This document shows, piece by piece, positions 10,546-18,873 of a stretch of DNA of 64,000 nucleotides. The notes under the pieces are model-generated. The model was not told where the DNA came from, did no database searches, and saw only the letters and a list, made by a program, of their open reading frames with translations. Source of the DNA: Psychromicrobium silvestre (lineage in GTDB: Bacteria; Actinomycetota; Actinomycetes; Actinomycetales; Micrococcaceae); contig NZ_JACBYQ010000001.1 in assembly GCF_013408295.1 (NCBI RefSeq), positions 62,001 through 126,000 on the forward strand. Reading direction: 5' to 3'. The stretch's first letter is position 1. Every line of letters starts with the position of its first letter. The translations under genes were made by a program, and so were the position numbers.

Positions 10546-11010
10546 ATGACTGCTGCTCCGGTGACTTTGGTGTTCTTGCTTCGTGAAGATCAGGTACTCC
10601 TCGGCTTGAAGAAAACCGGCTTCGGCCAAGGGAAAATTGTCGGCATCGGTGGGCATGTGGAACCGGGGGAGAGTACGACGGCAGCCGCTGTCCGGGAGGT
10701 TTTCGAGGAGACTTCGGTGCGGGTTGAGGAAGCCGAGCTGGTGTTCCGGGGAACGGTCAAGTTTAGGTTTCCGGCCAGGCCGGACTGGGATATGGATACC
10801 TCGGTTTTTAGCGCCACAAGGTGGTTAGGGACGCCGGTGGAGACCGAAGAAATCGCACCGCAGTGGCATCCGCTTGAAGAGCTGCCGTTGAACAGCATGT
10901 GGCAGGATGCTGAGCACTGGCTGCCCGCGCTGCTCAAAGGCCCGGAGCGGCACTTCACCGTCTTGATGGCAGCGGATAGTGAAGGCGTGGAAGCAGTCTC
11001 GGCGGAATAG
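10546..11010 (+). CDS. NUDIX hydrolase, MutT/8-oxo-dGTPase-like
   Basis: A complete NUDIX box is visible: GHVEPGEST then AAVREVFEETSV (GX5EX7REVXEE). The protein is 154 aa, a single domain. The N terminus (VTLVFLLREDQVLLGLKK) and IVGIGGHVEPGE match the MTH1/oxidised-nucleotide group of actinobacteria. A nucleotide-pool-cleaning role is inferred. It starts 27 bases after the DUF5129 gene and is convergent with prpC; a long inverted repeat separates them. Confidence 0.85.
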   Translation: MTAAPVTLVFLLREDQVLLGLKKTGFGQGKIVGIGGHVEPGESTTAAAVREVFEETSVRVEEAELVFRGTVKFRFPARPDWDMDTSVFSATRWLGTPVETEEIAPQWHPLEELPLNSMWQDAEHWLPALLKGPERHFTVLMAADSEGVEAVSAE

Positions 11011-11029
11011 CCCGCCCCTTAAAGCCGCT

Positions 11030-11084
11030 GAGTGTGGAGATCTGCACCTTAAAACCCTTTTATAAGGTGCAGATCTCCACACTC
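11030..11084 (+). repeat. Perfect 22-bp inverted repeat between convergent genes
   Basis: The arms at 11030-11051 and 11063-11084 are perfectly complementary (GAGTGTGGAGATCTGCACCT... on the left), with an 11-base A/T-rich loop. It lies between the NUDIX stop and the prpC stop, where a bidirectional terminator would sit, but no T tract follows the right arm. Twelve bases of the stem (AGGTGCAGATCT) recur at 55075-55086. It may be a terminator or a member of a short palindromic repeat family. Confidence 0.8.
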
Positions 11085-11108
11085 GATGGTGTGGTTTGCA
11101 GTAATGGC

Positions 11109-12227
11109 TTAGAGGTGCCGCTCGTCAACACCGTTATAGGCGCTCAGTGGGCGAATCAAGGAGTTCGACGCCGCCTGCTCCATAATGTGTGCAGTCCAGC
11201 CGGTGATCCGGGAGGCCACAAACAGGGGAGTGAAGGTAGGAGTGTCAAAGCCCATCAGGTGATAGGTTGGCCCCGCCGGGTAGTCCAGATTGGGCTTGAT
11301 GTTCTTCGCTGCACCCATCGCCGATTCCAGACCGGAGTAGAGCTCCAGCAGGTCCGGACGCTGATAGTGCGCCGACATCTTCTCCAATGCGGCCTTCATC
11401 GTCGGCACCCGCGAATCACCGTTCTTATAGACCCGGTGGCCAAAGCCCATGATTTTCTTCTTTTGCGCCAGGGCCTCTTCGAGCCAAGCCTGAGGTGCTA
11501 CCCCGGTGGACTGAATCTCCTCGAAGGTGTGCATCACGGCTTCATTGGCACCGCCGTGCAGCGGTCCCTTGAGTGCACCAATCGCACCGGTTACCGCCGA
11601 GTGCAGATCAGCCAGGGTGGAGGTAATAACCCGGGCGGTGAAGGTCGAGGCGTTGAAGGAGTGCTCGGCGTAAAGGATCATCGAGACGTTGAAGGCGTCC
11701 ACCACCTCCGGTGCCGCCTCCTCCCCGAAAGTCATCCAGAGGAAGTTCGCCGAGTAGCCCAAATCTTCGCGAGCTTCCACCACGGCCAAGCCGTGCCGAC
11801 GTCGTTGGTCATAGGCGACGACGGCGGGCATCGCGGCAAAGAGTTCCTGAGCCTTGCGCAGATTGGCCTCGGGGGAGGAATCCTCGGCCAGGGCGTGGTT
11901 GGCTCCAATCACCGAGGCGGCCGTGCGGCAAACGTCCATCGGGTGGCAGCTGGTGGGCAGCAGATCAATGGCGGCCTTCACATTGCTGTCCAAGGCGCGG
12001 TTGGCACGCTCTAGCGCCTCGAACTCGGTGAGTTCTGCCTCAGAGGGCAACTCGCCATTCCAGAGCAGCAAGGCCACTTCCTCGAAGCTCTTCTCGGCGG
12101 CGAGTTCCTGCACGGGGTAGCCGCGGTAGAGCAGTGAGTTGCTTTCCGGATTGACCTTGGAGACTGCCGTGTAGTCGACGACCACACCGGCCAAGCCTTT
12201 CTTGATCTCTTGGGTTTCTTCAGCCAT
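11109..12227 (-). CDS. prpC: 2-methylcitrate synthase
   Basis: A citrate-synthase fold enzyme condensing propionyl-CoA with oxaloacetate. Visible motifs include GVVVDYTAVSKVNPESNSLLYRGYPVQELA, LYAEHSFNASTF with catalytic His, GPLHGGANEAV, and MGFGHRVYKNGDSR. ATG 12227 is preferred: an AGGAGA sits 9 bases upstream, while the GTG at 12236 is too close to it. It is the last gene of the prp operon and overlaps prpB by 8 bases. Methylcitrate specificity is inferred from the operon. Confidence 0.92.
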   Translation of the reverse strand: MAEETQEIKKGLAGVVVDYTAVSKVNPESNSLLYRGYPVQELAAEKSFEEVALLLWNGELPSEAELTEFEALERANRALDSNVKAAIDLLPTSCHPMDVCRTAASVIGANHALAEDSSPEANLRKAQELFAAMPAVVAYDQRRRHGLAVVEAREDLGYSANFLWMTFGEEAAPEVVDAFNVSMILYAEHSFNASTFTARVITSTLADLHSAVTGAIGALKGPLHGGANEAVMHTFEEIQSTGVAPQAWLEEALAQKKKIMGFGHRVYKNGDSRVPTMKAALEKMSAHYQRPDLLELYSGLESAMGAAKNIKPNLDYPAGPTYHLMGFDTPTFTPLFVASRITGWTAHIMEQAASNSLIRPLSAYNGVDERHL

Positions 12228-13212
12228 TGATGTCACTCTCCTTCGAGTCGGGGTTGGCCTTCAAGTTTGGGTTGGCCTTCAAGTCGGATTGGCCTTCGAG
12301 CTGGGTCACGAACTGCTGCGGTGCGGAAAAATTGAACACAGCAGAATCGAAACGGTTATATCCCTCGTAGTCTACGAGTTCGTAGAGCCGAGCGCGCGTC
12401 TGCATCTCGGCGACGGCGGGCTGCTGGGTTCCGGCGGCCCGAATCGTCTCCAAGGTTCGCTCGGCCGCGCCCATTGCACTACGCAGCAGAGTGACGGGAT
12501 AGATCACCATATTGATGCCAACGCCGGAGAGCTGTTCCGCGGTGAAGAGCTCGCTTTTGCCGAACTCGGTCATATTGGCCAGGATAGGAACCTCGACAGC
12601 GTTACGGATCGCCTCGAAATCGGCGAGCGTGTGCATGGCCTCCGGGAAGATCGCATCCGCCCCGGCATCCACCAGAGCCTTCGCCCTGTTTACCGCAGCC
12701 GCGGTACCTTCGACGGCGGCCACATCGGTGCGCGCCATGATCAGGAAGTTCTCATCCCGGCGGGCATCGGCGGCGGCCCGAATCCGCTTGAGCGCGGTAT
12801 TCAGATCCACCACGGCTTTGCCATCGAGATGGCCACAACGCTTCGGATTGATCTGGTCCTCGATATGCAGCCCGGCGAGTCCGGCGTCCTCGAATTCCTG
12901 CACGCTGCGAGCAACGTTCATCGGCTCACCGAAGCCGGTGTCGGCATCGACAATCGCGGGCAGATCGGTCATCCGAGCGATCTGCTTGGCTCGGCCGGCC
13001 ACTTCGGTCAGTGTGGTCAGGCCGATGTCCGGCAGACCCAGATCTGCCGAGAGCACGGCACCCGAGATATAGACGCCGTCGAAACCCTTGTCCTGGATCA
13101 GCTTGGCGGACAGCGGATTGAAGGCACCGGGGAACTGCTGTAATTTTCCGGAATTCAGTTTGCTACGCAGATCGATTCGCTTCTGCGCTGCGGTGGTCTT
13201 CGCGTACAACAT
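12220..13212 (-). CDS. prpB: 2-methylisocitrate lyase
   Basis: Cleaves 2-methylisocitrate to pyruvate and succinate. The PEP mutase/isocitrate lyase barrel shows PAIVDADTGFGEP and the active-site loop NPKRCGHLDGK. The protein is 330 aa against about 295-305 usually. The excess is a C-terminal tail built of repeats (DLKANP-NLKANP-DSK), encoded by 18-base tandem units at 12251-12300. It starts directly at the prpD stop with no gap, so the two are translationally coupled. Confidence 0.92.
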   Translation of the reverse strand: MLYAKTTAAQKRIDLRSKLNSGKLQQFPGAFNPLSAKLIQDKGFDGVYISGAVLSADLGLPDIGLTTLTEVAGRAKQIARMTDLPAIVDADTGFGEPMNVARSVQEFEDAGLAGLHIEDQINPKRCGHLDGKAVVDLNTALKRIRAAADARRDENFLIMARTDVAAVEGTAAAVNRAKALVDAGADAIFPEAMHTLADFEAIRNAVEVPILANMTEFGKSELFTAEQLSGVGINMVIYPVTLLRSAMGAAERTLETIRAAGTQQPAVAEMQTRARLYELVDYEGYNRFDSAVFNFSAPQQFVTQLEGQSDLKANPNLKANPDSKESDING

Positions 13213-14742
13213 TTAGAACAGTCCCTTCGTGGTGTTCGTTACGACGAAACCGTCCTTGGCCTTGATATTTAGCTGATCCAGTTCGCCAGCGGCGAGTTCG
13301 GGCAAGCGTTCGACGGCGGCCAGGAACCGATCCAGCTCGGCCGGTTCGATGGCCCCTGTATTGTCCGGCCCCAGGGCTAGCGTACGCAGCTTGTTCACGT
13401 AGTTCTCCCGGGCGAACGGCCGGGCACCGAGTGGGTGTGCGTCCGCGACAGCGATCTCGTCAACGATCTTGGTGCCGTCGGTCAGCTCAATTTCAACCCG
13501 ACCACCGAAGGCTTTTTCCGCGGGGTCAAGGGAGTGGTAGCGGCGAGTCCATTCGGCGTCCTCGGCCGTGCTGATTTTGTTCCACAGCTCCACGGTGTCG
13601 GCGCGCTGGGCGCGTTCCGGGGTGTAGGAATCCACGTGGTGCCAGCTACCATCCTGCAGGGCTACCGCGAAGATGTAGGGGATCGAGTGGTCCAGGGTTT
13701 CCCGGGAGGCGGTGGGATCGTACTTCTGCGGGTCGTTCGCGCCGGAACCGATCACATAGTGCGTGTGGTGACTGGTGTGCAGCACTACAGCCTTGACGTT
13801 TTTGGGGTCCGCCAGTTCCGGATGCTCGCCATGCAGTTTACGAGCCAGGTCAATCCAAGCCTGCGCCTGGTATTCGGCCGAGTGCTCCTTGGTGTAGGAA
13901 TCTAGGATGGCTCGCTTGGCTTCGCCAGCCTCGGGTAGCGGAACCTCGTAGGCAGCATCCGGTCCGTCCAAAAGCCAGGCGATTACGCCGTCTTCGCCTT
14001 CATAGATCGGCTCGGGAGAGGTCTGGCCGCGCATCGTCCGGTCCACGGCCTCGATCGCCATCTTGCCAGCGAACGCCGGGGCGTAGGCCTTCCAGGTGGA
14101 AATCTGGCCTTTACGGGACTGCCGGGTGGCGGTGGTGGTGTGCAGTGCCTGGCCGACCGCCTGGAAAATGGTCTCGGCGTCGAGACCCAGCAGGGTTCCG
14201 ATGCCAGCGGCGGCGGAGGGGCCGAGGTGCGCGACGTGGTCGATCTTGTGCTTGTGCAGGCTGATCGCCTTGACTAGATCGATCTGGATTTCGTAGCCGG
14301 TTGCCAGACCGCGAATCAGATCCTCGCCGCTCTTGCCTGCGTGCTGGGCAACCGCGAGGATCGGCGGGATGTTATCGCCCGGGTGTGAGTATTCGGCGGA
14401 GAGGAAGGTGTCGTGGTAATCCAGTTCGCGGACCGCAACGCCGTTGGCGAAGGCGGCCCATTCCGGGCTGGACTTCTCCTCGATACCGAACAGACCCGCG
14501 CCCTTTCCGTTCTTGGACGGCTGGTGGCTCAGCGCCTGATCGCGGGCTGCCACAATGGGTGCCCGGTTGAGGGAGGCAATAGCCACCGAGGCGTTGTCGA
14601 TGATCCGGTTAATGATCATTTCAGTAACTTCTTCGCTCACCGGGACCGGGTCGACGGCGACCTGGGCGATCTTGTAGGCGAGTTGGTCCTCGCGGGCCAG
14701 GTTCTCTTCGCTCTTATAGACGCGAACGGGATGGTTTTTCAC
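13213..14742 (-). CDS. prpD: 2-methylcitrate dehydratase
   Basis: A MmgE/PrpD family enzyme, 509 aa, converting 2-methylcitrate to 2-methyl-cis-aconitate. Characteristic segments are [47 protein letters not shown] and [20 protein letters not shown]. It is the second gene of the operon, 12 bases after the regulator and abutting prpB. Together with prpB and prpC it forms a complete methylcitrate cycle apart from the aconitase step and propionyl-CoA activation. Confidence 0.93.
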   Translation of the reverse strand: MKNHPVRVYKSEENLAREDQLAYKIAQVAVDPVPVSEEVTEMIINRIIDNASVAIASLNRAPIVAARDQALSHQPSKNGKGAGLFGIEEKSSPEWAAFANGVAVRELDYHDTFLSAEYSHPGDNIPPILAVAQHAGKSGEDLIRGLATGYEIQIDLVKAISLHKHKIDHVAHLGPSAAAGIGTLLGLDAETIFQAVGQALHTTTATRQSRKGQISTWKAYAPAFAGKMAIEAVDRTMRGQTSPEPIYEGEDGVIAWLLDGPDAAYEVPLPEAGEAKRAILDSYTKEHSAEYQAQAWIDLARKLHGEHPELADPKNVKAVVLHTSHHTHYVIGSGANDPQKYDPTASRETLDHSIPYIFAVALQDGSWHHVDSYTPERAQRADTVELWNKISTAEDAEWTRRYHSLDPAEKAFGGRVEIELTDGTKIVDEIAVADAHPLGARPFARENYVNKLRTLALGPDNTGAIEPAELDRFLAAVERLPELAAGELDQLNIKAKDGFVVTNTTKGLF

Positions 14743-14754
14743 GGCAGTGCCTTT

Positions 14755-15411
14755 CTAGTTCTGGTCTTCTTCAGTCTGAGGGGGATTGCTATCCAAAATG
14801 TGTTGCAAGGAGTTGCTCAGGTGTACCGTTGTGGTCGCTGCCGCCAGGTGCGGATTTCCGGCCGCGACGGCGGCGCAGATCGAGGCGTGTTCGGCGGCGG
14901 TGGCTTCCAGTCGTCGCGGGTGTTCCTGAGCCATTCGACGGGCGCGGGCTAGTAGCGGGCGCAGATTCTTCAGGGTGCTCACTAGGAAGGGATTGCCACA
15001 GTGTTCATCGAGGGCGGCGTCCAGATCACCGGAAAGCCGGTAGTACTCCTCGATGGATTTGCCCGAGGCTAGGTTCTCGTGGGCTAGTTCGAAGCGTTTT
15101 TGCAGCTCGGAAAAGACTTCGCCGTGGCCTCGTTCCGCGGCTAGCGCGGCGGCTTTGGCTTCAAGAGTTTCCCGGAGTTCGTAGAGTTCGCGCACGGTCT
15201 CTAGCGAGACTTCGGTGACTACGACGCCGCGGCCCCCTTTCGCCGTCGTCAATCCTTCCGCGGTGAGTCGGGAGAGTGCCTCCCGCACCGGGGTGCGGCT
15301 GACTCCGAGGCGCTCGGAGAGTTCTACTTCGGCCAAAACAGTGCCGGGGAGCAGACGCCAAGCAACGATGTCCTCATGCAAGTTCTGGTAAGCCTTCTCG
15401 CTGGCGCGCAT
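14755..15411 (-). CDS. GntR-family (FadR subgroup) regulator heading the prp operon
   Basis: The winged helix (LHEDIVAWRLLPGTVLAEVELSERLGVSRTPVREALSRL) is followed by an all-helical FCD ligand domain. ATG 15411 is chosen: it gives the usual N terminus, and the 29 extra codons up to 15498 run through the operator region. No ribosome site precedes it; a -10-like TACACT ends 6 bases before the ATG, so a leaderless message is possible. It is the first gene of the prp operon and probably represses itself and prpDBC until a propionate-derived signal binds. No prpR-type sigma-54 regulator is present. Confidence 0.85.
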   Translation of the reverse strand: MRASEKAYQNLHEDIVAWRLLPGTVLAEVELSERLGVSRTPVREALSRLTAEGLTTAKGGRGVVVTEVSLETVRELYELRETLEAKAAALAAERGHGEVFSELQKRFELAHENLASGKSIEEYYRLSGDLDAALDEHCGNPFLVSTLKNLRPLLARARRMAQEHPRRLEATAAEHASICAAVAAGNPHLAAATTTVHLSNSLQHILDSNPPQTEEDQN

Positions 15412-15418
15412 AGGGTTA

Positions 15419-15478
15419 GTGTATACACAATCATAATATTTGGCGATATTTCTCTCATTCATTTCCTTCCAGGTATAC
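15419..15478 (-). promoter_or_regulatory. Probable GntR operator/promoter of the prp operon
   Basis: Upstream of the regulator start there are two GTATAC cores, at 15421-15426 and 15473-15478. The first lies in a perfect 10-base palindrome GTGTATACAC (15419-15428), matching the T-G-T-A-T-A-C-A style of FadR/GntR operators. It overlaps the putative -10 element, so binding would block transcription. The second core (AGGTATACAA) is about five helical turns away, which would allow looping or cooperative binding. Confidence 0.6.
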
Positions 15479-15498
15479 AAAGAGAGACTTCTAGTCAT

Positions 15499-15516
15499 AT
15501 TGGTACCGCATTGGTA
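15499..15516 (+). promoter_or_regulatory. Direct repeats upstream of the toxin-antitoxin pair
   Basis: Two copies of ATTGGTA, at 15499-15505 and 15510-15516, lie 11 bases apart, one helical turn, just before the antitoxin start. RHH antitoxins usually bind such repeated half-sites to autoregulate, so this is a plausible operator. This is inference from position and repeat only. Confidence 0.4.
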
Positions 15517-15526
15517 TCATTGAGGT

Positions 15527-15733
15527 ATGGCTATGACTCTTAGATTGCCGGATGACCTAGATCAAACACTGGAGAAAATCGCTGCAGAACAGCACGTCTC
15601 CAAAGCGGCATTGATTCTGCAAGGTGCTGAGTTGATTGCCGAGCGTCACGCTCGGCGACGAGAACTAGGAGGCGGCTTGGAATTTGTACTCTCTCACGAC
15701 GCGGAATTATTGAAACGGCTGGAAGATGCCTGA
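15527..15733 (+). CDS. RHH-type antitoxin
   Basis: A 68-residue protein with the ribbon-helix-helix pattern MTLRLPDDLDQTLEKIA followed by helices. The basic/hydrophobic strand at the N terminus would bind DNA and the C-terminal half (GGGLEFVLSHDAELLKRLED) would bind the toxin. ATG 15527 gives MAMTLRL; ATG 15533 is better spaced from GAGG and could be the real start. It is 15 bases upstream of a Doc-like toxin gene. The antitoxin call rests on size, fold and partner. Confidence 0.75.
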   Translation: MAMTLRLPDDLDQTLEKIAAEQHVSKAALILQGAELIAERHARRRELGGGLEFVLSHDAELLKRLEDA

Positions 15734-15748
15734 TCGGAAAGCTGTGTC

Positions 15749-16123
15749 TTGACTCAGTATCTTGAACTTGACGATGCTCTGTGGGTTATCGATAAATTCG
15801 GTTTTATCCCACGAGAGGTTGGCTTACTGGCCTCTGCGCTTGCCCGGCCGGCAACAACTGTTTACGGGCAAGATGCTTATAGTTCCTTGGAGCTCAAAGC
15901 AGCGGCGCTCTTTGAGTCGCTTTGTCGAAATCACTCTCTCCTTGACGGCAATAAGCGCACCGCTTGGACCTTGACGGTGTTGTTTTTCTGGATCAATGGG
16001 TTCCAGCATGACTTTGATACTGATCAAGCAATGGAACTGGTTCTCGGAGTGGCTACCGGAGGGATAGAAGTTGCTGACTCAGCGGCGATCTGGGCTAGCC
16101 ACCTTGTTCCTCGCCAGTTCTAG
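15749..16123 (+). CDS. Fic/Doc-family toxin (death-on-curing type)
   Basis: 124 aa. The Fic-fold active-site motif is at residues 62-70: H-S-L-L-D-G-N-K-R, matching Doc's H-x-F-x-D/A-N-K-R, which phosphorylates EF-Tu in phage P1 Doc. The rest (ELKAAALFESLCRNH, LTVLFFWINGF) fits the short Doc fold. The only in-frame start after the antitoxin stop is TTG 15749, so initiation is weak, as is common for toxins. Kinase or AMP-transfer activity is inferred from family only. Confidence 0.82.
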   Translation: MTQYLELDDALWVIDKFGFIPREVGLLASALARPATTVYGQDAYSSLELKAAALFESLCRNHSLLDGNKRTAWTLTVLFFWINGFQHDFDTDQAMELVLGVATGGIEVADSAAIWASHLVPRQF

Positions 16124-16167
16124 CCGACAGGTCCTCGGGTTCTAGCGGCGGGGCCTAGACTTTTCGC

Positions 16168-16440
16168 ATGTGCCGGAACATTCGAACCCTTCATAATTTT
16201 GAGCCGAGCGCCACCTCAGCGGAGGTGGACGCCGCCGCCCTGCAATATGTCCGCAAGATCAGCGGCACCACGAAGCCCTCACAGGCGAATCGAGAAGCCT
16301 TTGATCAAGCGGTTCACGAGATCGCTCACATTACCCAGCACCTGCTGGAGGCGCTGGTGACCAATGCCCCGCCGAAGAACCGGGAAGAAGAGGCGGTCAA
16401 GGCTAAAGCCCGCTCCGCCGCTCGATTCGGCGCGGCTTAA
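16168..16440 (+). CDS. DUF2277-family small protein
   Basis: 90 aa opening MCRNIRTLHNFEPSATSAEVDAAALQYVRKISG, which is the hallmark start of the DUF2277 family (Cys-Arg-Asn-Ile). It ends in a Lys/Arg-rich helix. The family is widespread in actinobacteria and has no known function. It is monocistronic here, convergent with the response regulator gene downstream. Confidence 0.8.
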   Translation: MCRNIRTLHNFEPSATSAEVDAAALQYVRKISGTTKPSQANREAFDQAVHEIAHITQHLLEALVTNAPPKNREEEAVKAKARSAARFGAA

Positions 16441-16472
16441 GAATACCTACCCGTATTGAGGCAACCACCGGC

Positions 16473-17156
16473 TCAAATCCAGTGGTACTCGTTCTCCGGA
16501 CGCCCCGGAGTGCCGTACCGCGGGGTGCGTCGCGCCGAGCCACGGTCCGCCAAATACTCCAGATACCGCCGCGCGGTGACCCGAGAGATGCCCAGTCTCT
16601 CGGTGACCTCCTGGGCGGAAACCGCCAGGCTCGCGGACTTCAAAAGTTCGACAACGGCTTCCAGGGTGCCGGCTGAAAGTCCCTTAGGCAGTTCTGCAAG
16701 TACCGGAGTGCGTAAACTGGCCAAAGCCTGATCGACCTGTTCCTGAGAGGCGGCCGGGGAAGCCTCTAATTGCTCCCGAAATTGCCGGTAATTTCCCAGC
16801 TTCTCCGCGAAGGCTGGGAAACCGAAGGGCTTGATCAGGTACTGCACCACGCCAACCGAAATGGCCCGGCGAACCACCGGTAGCTCGCGCACCGCAGTGA
16901 TCGCGATGATGTCCACCGGAAGCCCGGAGGATCGCAGTCTGCTGGCCACCTCCAGACCGTGTAGATCGGGCAGATTCATATCCAAGAGGAGAACGTCAAT
17001 GGGGTTTCCGGCCGTTGCCGCGGCTGCGATGAAGTGCAGGGTGCTCTGCCCGTCGAAGCAAATCCCGGCAAGTTCGAAGCCTTCGAGTCGCTGCACATAG
17101 AGACCATGCGCTTCGGCCATAATCGGCTCGTCATCGACCACAAGAACCCGGATCAT
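16473..17156 (-). CDS. CitB/DcuR-type response regulator
   Basis: The receiver domain has acidic Asp8-Asp9, phosphoacceptor Asp59 in VLLLDMNLPDLHG, and conserved Lys in YLIKPFGFPAF. The C-terminal helix-turn-helix (VSAQEVTERLGISRVTARRYLEYL) is that of the CitB/DcuR group. It overlaps the kinase gene by 4 bases, so the pair forms one unit. The target is likely dctA on the other side of the kinase gene: these systems usually control uptake of C4-dicarboxylates or citrate. Confidence 0.88.
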   Translation of the reverse strand: MIRVLVVDDEPIMAEAHGLYVQRLEGFELAGICFDGQSTLHFIAAAATAGNPIDVLLLDMNLPDLHGLEVASRLRSSGLPVDIIAITAVRELPVVRRAISVGVVQYLIKPFGFPAFAEKLGNYRQFREQLEASPAASQEQVDQALASLRTPVLAELPKGLSAGTLEAVVELLKSASLAVSAQEVTERLGISRVTARRYLEYLADRGSARRTPRYGTPGRPENEYHWI

Positions 17157-18763
17157 GCCTTCCCTCCTTCGATTCTCAGCGGCAATCGAACGCTGAAAAC
17201 AGTTCCGGATTCCTCGGAAGTCACGGTCAGTTGCCCGCCCAGCCGTTGGACGGATTGGCGCACCAGGGCCAGTCCGATGCCTCGGCCGGTCTCGTCCGCT
17301 TCCTTGGTGCTGAATCCGCGCTGGAAAATCACCGAAGTGTCAGCTAGGCCGATTCCCGGGCCGTTATCGCTCACCTTTAGCAGCGCCTCGGTGTTTTCCT
17401 TACGCAGTTCTAACCGGATCAGCCGGGAACTTTCGGGCCCCTCGTTGAGGGCTACCGCATCCATGGCATTGTCCAGCAGATTCCCGACAATGGTGAGCAC
17501 ATCATGGGGGCTGATGCTCTCCAGTGAAACGGACTCGTCCCAGGAAACCTCCAGCTCGATGGCTCGTTCAGAGGCCTGGGCAAGCTTGCCCATCAGTAAG
17601 GCCGCGAGCACGGGTTCCTTTTCCGCATCGATCACCTCATCAACCAGATGCTGACTCAGGCTCAGATCCTCGGTAGCGAAGGCCAGGGCTTGGTTGGTGC
17701 GCCCCAACTCCAGCAGAGACACGACGGTGTGCATTCGATTGGCGTGTTCATGGGTCTGCGCCCTGAGCGCATCCGTAAAGGTCCGGGTGGAGCGCAGCTC
17801 ATCTCCCAACCTCCGCAGATCGGTGTGATCCTGCAGCGTGGTCACGGTGCCTTCCGCGAGGCGTCCGCCGGGCAACACTGCGGGGTCTTGGCTGACCACG
17901 AGCAATCGTTCCTCGGTCAGATGGATCTCATCCCGGACGCTCCGGCCGCTGGCCAACAGATCCTTGAGCGAGGCCGGAATCTCCAGGGTGGCTAACGCCG
18001 GTGGCTCGGTGTTATCGGAGGGCCGGGGGATCCCCAGCAGATCAGCGGCTTGATCGTTGTACATCACCAATTCGCCGGATCGGTCCACCAGCACCAAGCC
18101 GTCGCGCACCGAATGCAGCACCGACTCGTAATAGGAGAACAACTGGCCCAGCCGTTTGGGACCCCAGCCCAGGGTGACCCGCCTTAGGTATCGGCCAAGC
18201 AGCCAGGACACCAATCCGCCGACGGCGAGTAGCCCCAGTCCCAGCCCAATGATCACCGGGATGCGCGCATTGAGGGTAATCTCCACCGTGCTCACGGTGA
18301 CGCCTACCGCGACCATTGCCTGGACCTTGCCGGCGGAGTCCTTGACCGGGACGATGCTGCGTACCGAAGGTCCCAGGGTGCCGGCGGTAATTTCGGTGAA
18401 GGTCTTTCCGGCCAGGGCCTGGTCAACCGAGCCGATATAGGGTTTGCCAATTTGGCTCGGGTCCGGGTGTGTCCAGCGAGTCCGGTCCGGGGCCATAATG
18501 GTCACGAAATCGACCTTGGTACCCGCGATGACGGAGAGTGCATAGGGTTGCAGGAGGGCCGAGGGATCACTGCTTTTCGCAGCCTCAAGAAGCAGTGGCG
18601 AGTCGGCAATGGTGGTGGCGATCGCCGTCGTATTCTGGGTGGCTTGCGCGTAGGCGCGGTCGCGGGAGTCGAGAAAAGCCAGGGTGACCACGACGGCGGT
18701 GATCACCGTGACGAAGAGCAGCGAGCCGAGGAAGAGCTGCCGAGCGATACTCCAACCCCGCAT
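17153..18763 (-). CDS. CitA/DcuS-type sensor histidine kinase
   Basis: ATG 18763 follows GGGAGGGA. Layout: transmembrane helix 1 (residues ~8-30), a periplasmic-type PAS/sCache sensor domain (residues ~35-165, GTLGPSVRSIVPVKD), transmembrane helix 2 (IPVIIGLGLGLLAVGGLVSWLLG), a cytoplasmic PAS (VRDGLVLVDRSGELVMYND), an H-box of the CitA class (THEHANRMHTVVSLLELG), and an HATPase with N-box NLLDNAMDAV and DNGPGIG. The ligand is probably a di- or tricarboxylate. Confidence 0.88.
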   Translation of the reverse strand: MRGWSIARQLFLGSLLFVTVITAVVVTLAFLDSRDRAYAQATQNTTAIATTIADSPLLLEAAKSSDPSALLQPYALSVIAGTKVDFVTIMAPDRTRWTHPDPSQIGKPYIGSVDQALAGKTFTEITAGTLGPSVRSIVPVKDSAGKVQAMVAVGVTVSTVEITLNARIPVIIGLGLGLLAVGGLVSWLLGRYLRRVTLGWGPKRLGQLFSYYESVLHSVRDGLVLVDRSGELVMYNDQAADLLGIPRPSDNTEPPALATLEIPASLKDLLASGRSVRDEIHLTEERLLVVSQDPAVLPGGRLAEGTVTTLQDHTDLRRLGDELRSTRTFTDALRAQTHEHANRMHTVVSLLELGRTNQALAFATEDLSLSQHLVDEVIDAEKEPVLAALLMGKLAQASERAIELEVSWDESVSLESISPHDVLTIVGNLLDNAMDAVALNEGPESSRLIRLELRKENTEALLKVSDNGPGIGLADTSVIFQRGFSTKEADETGRGIGLALVRQSVQRLGGQLTVTSEESGTVFSVRLPLRIEGGKA

Positions 18764-18873
18764 AATTCCCTCCCGCCCCAACTCGCTATGAACAATATGA
18801 ACGCAATGGTGACCCCAGTCACAATTCTAGGCAATCTGATAGAAGCGCGATCACAAGACTATCGGAGGAAAAG

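Noticed and set aside
16441-16472. A terminator between the DUF2277 gene and the response regulator
   Set aside because: Only a 5-base stem (AATAC/GTATT) is visible and there is no T tract.
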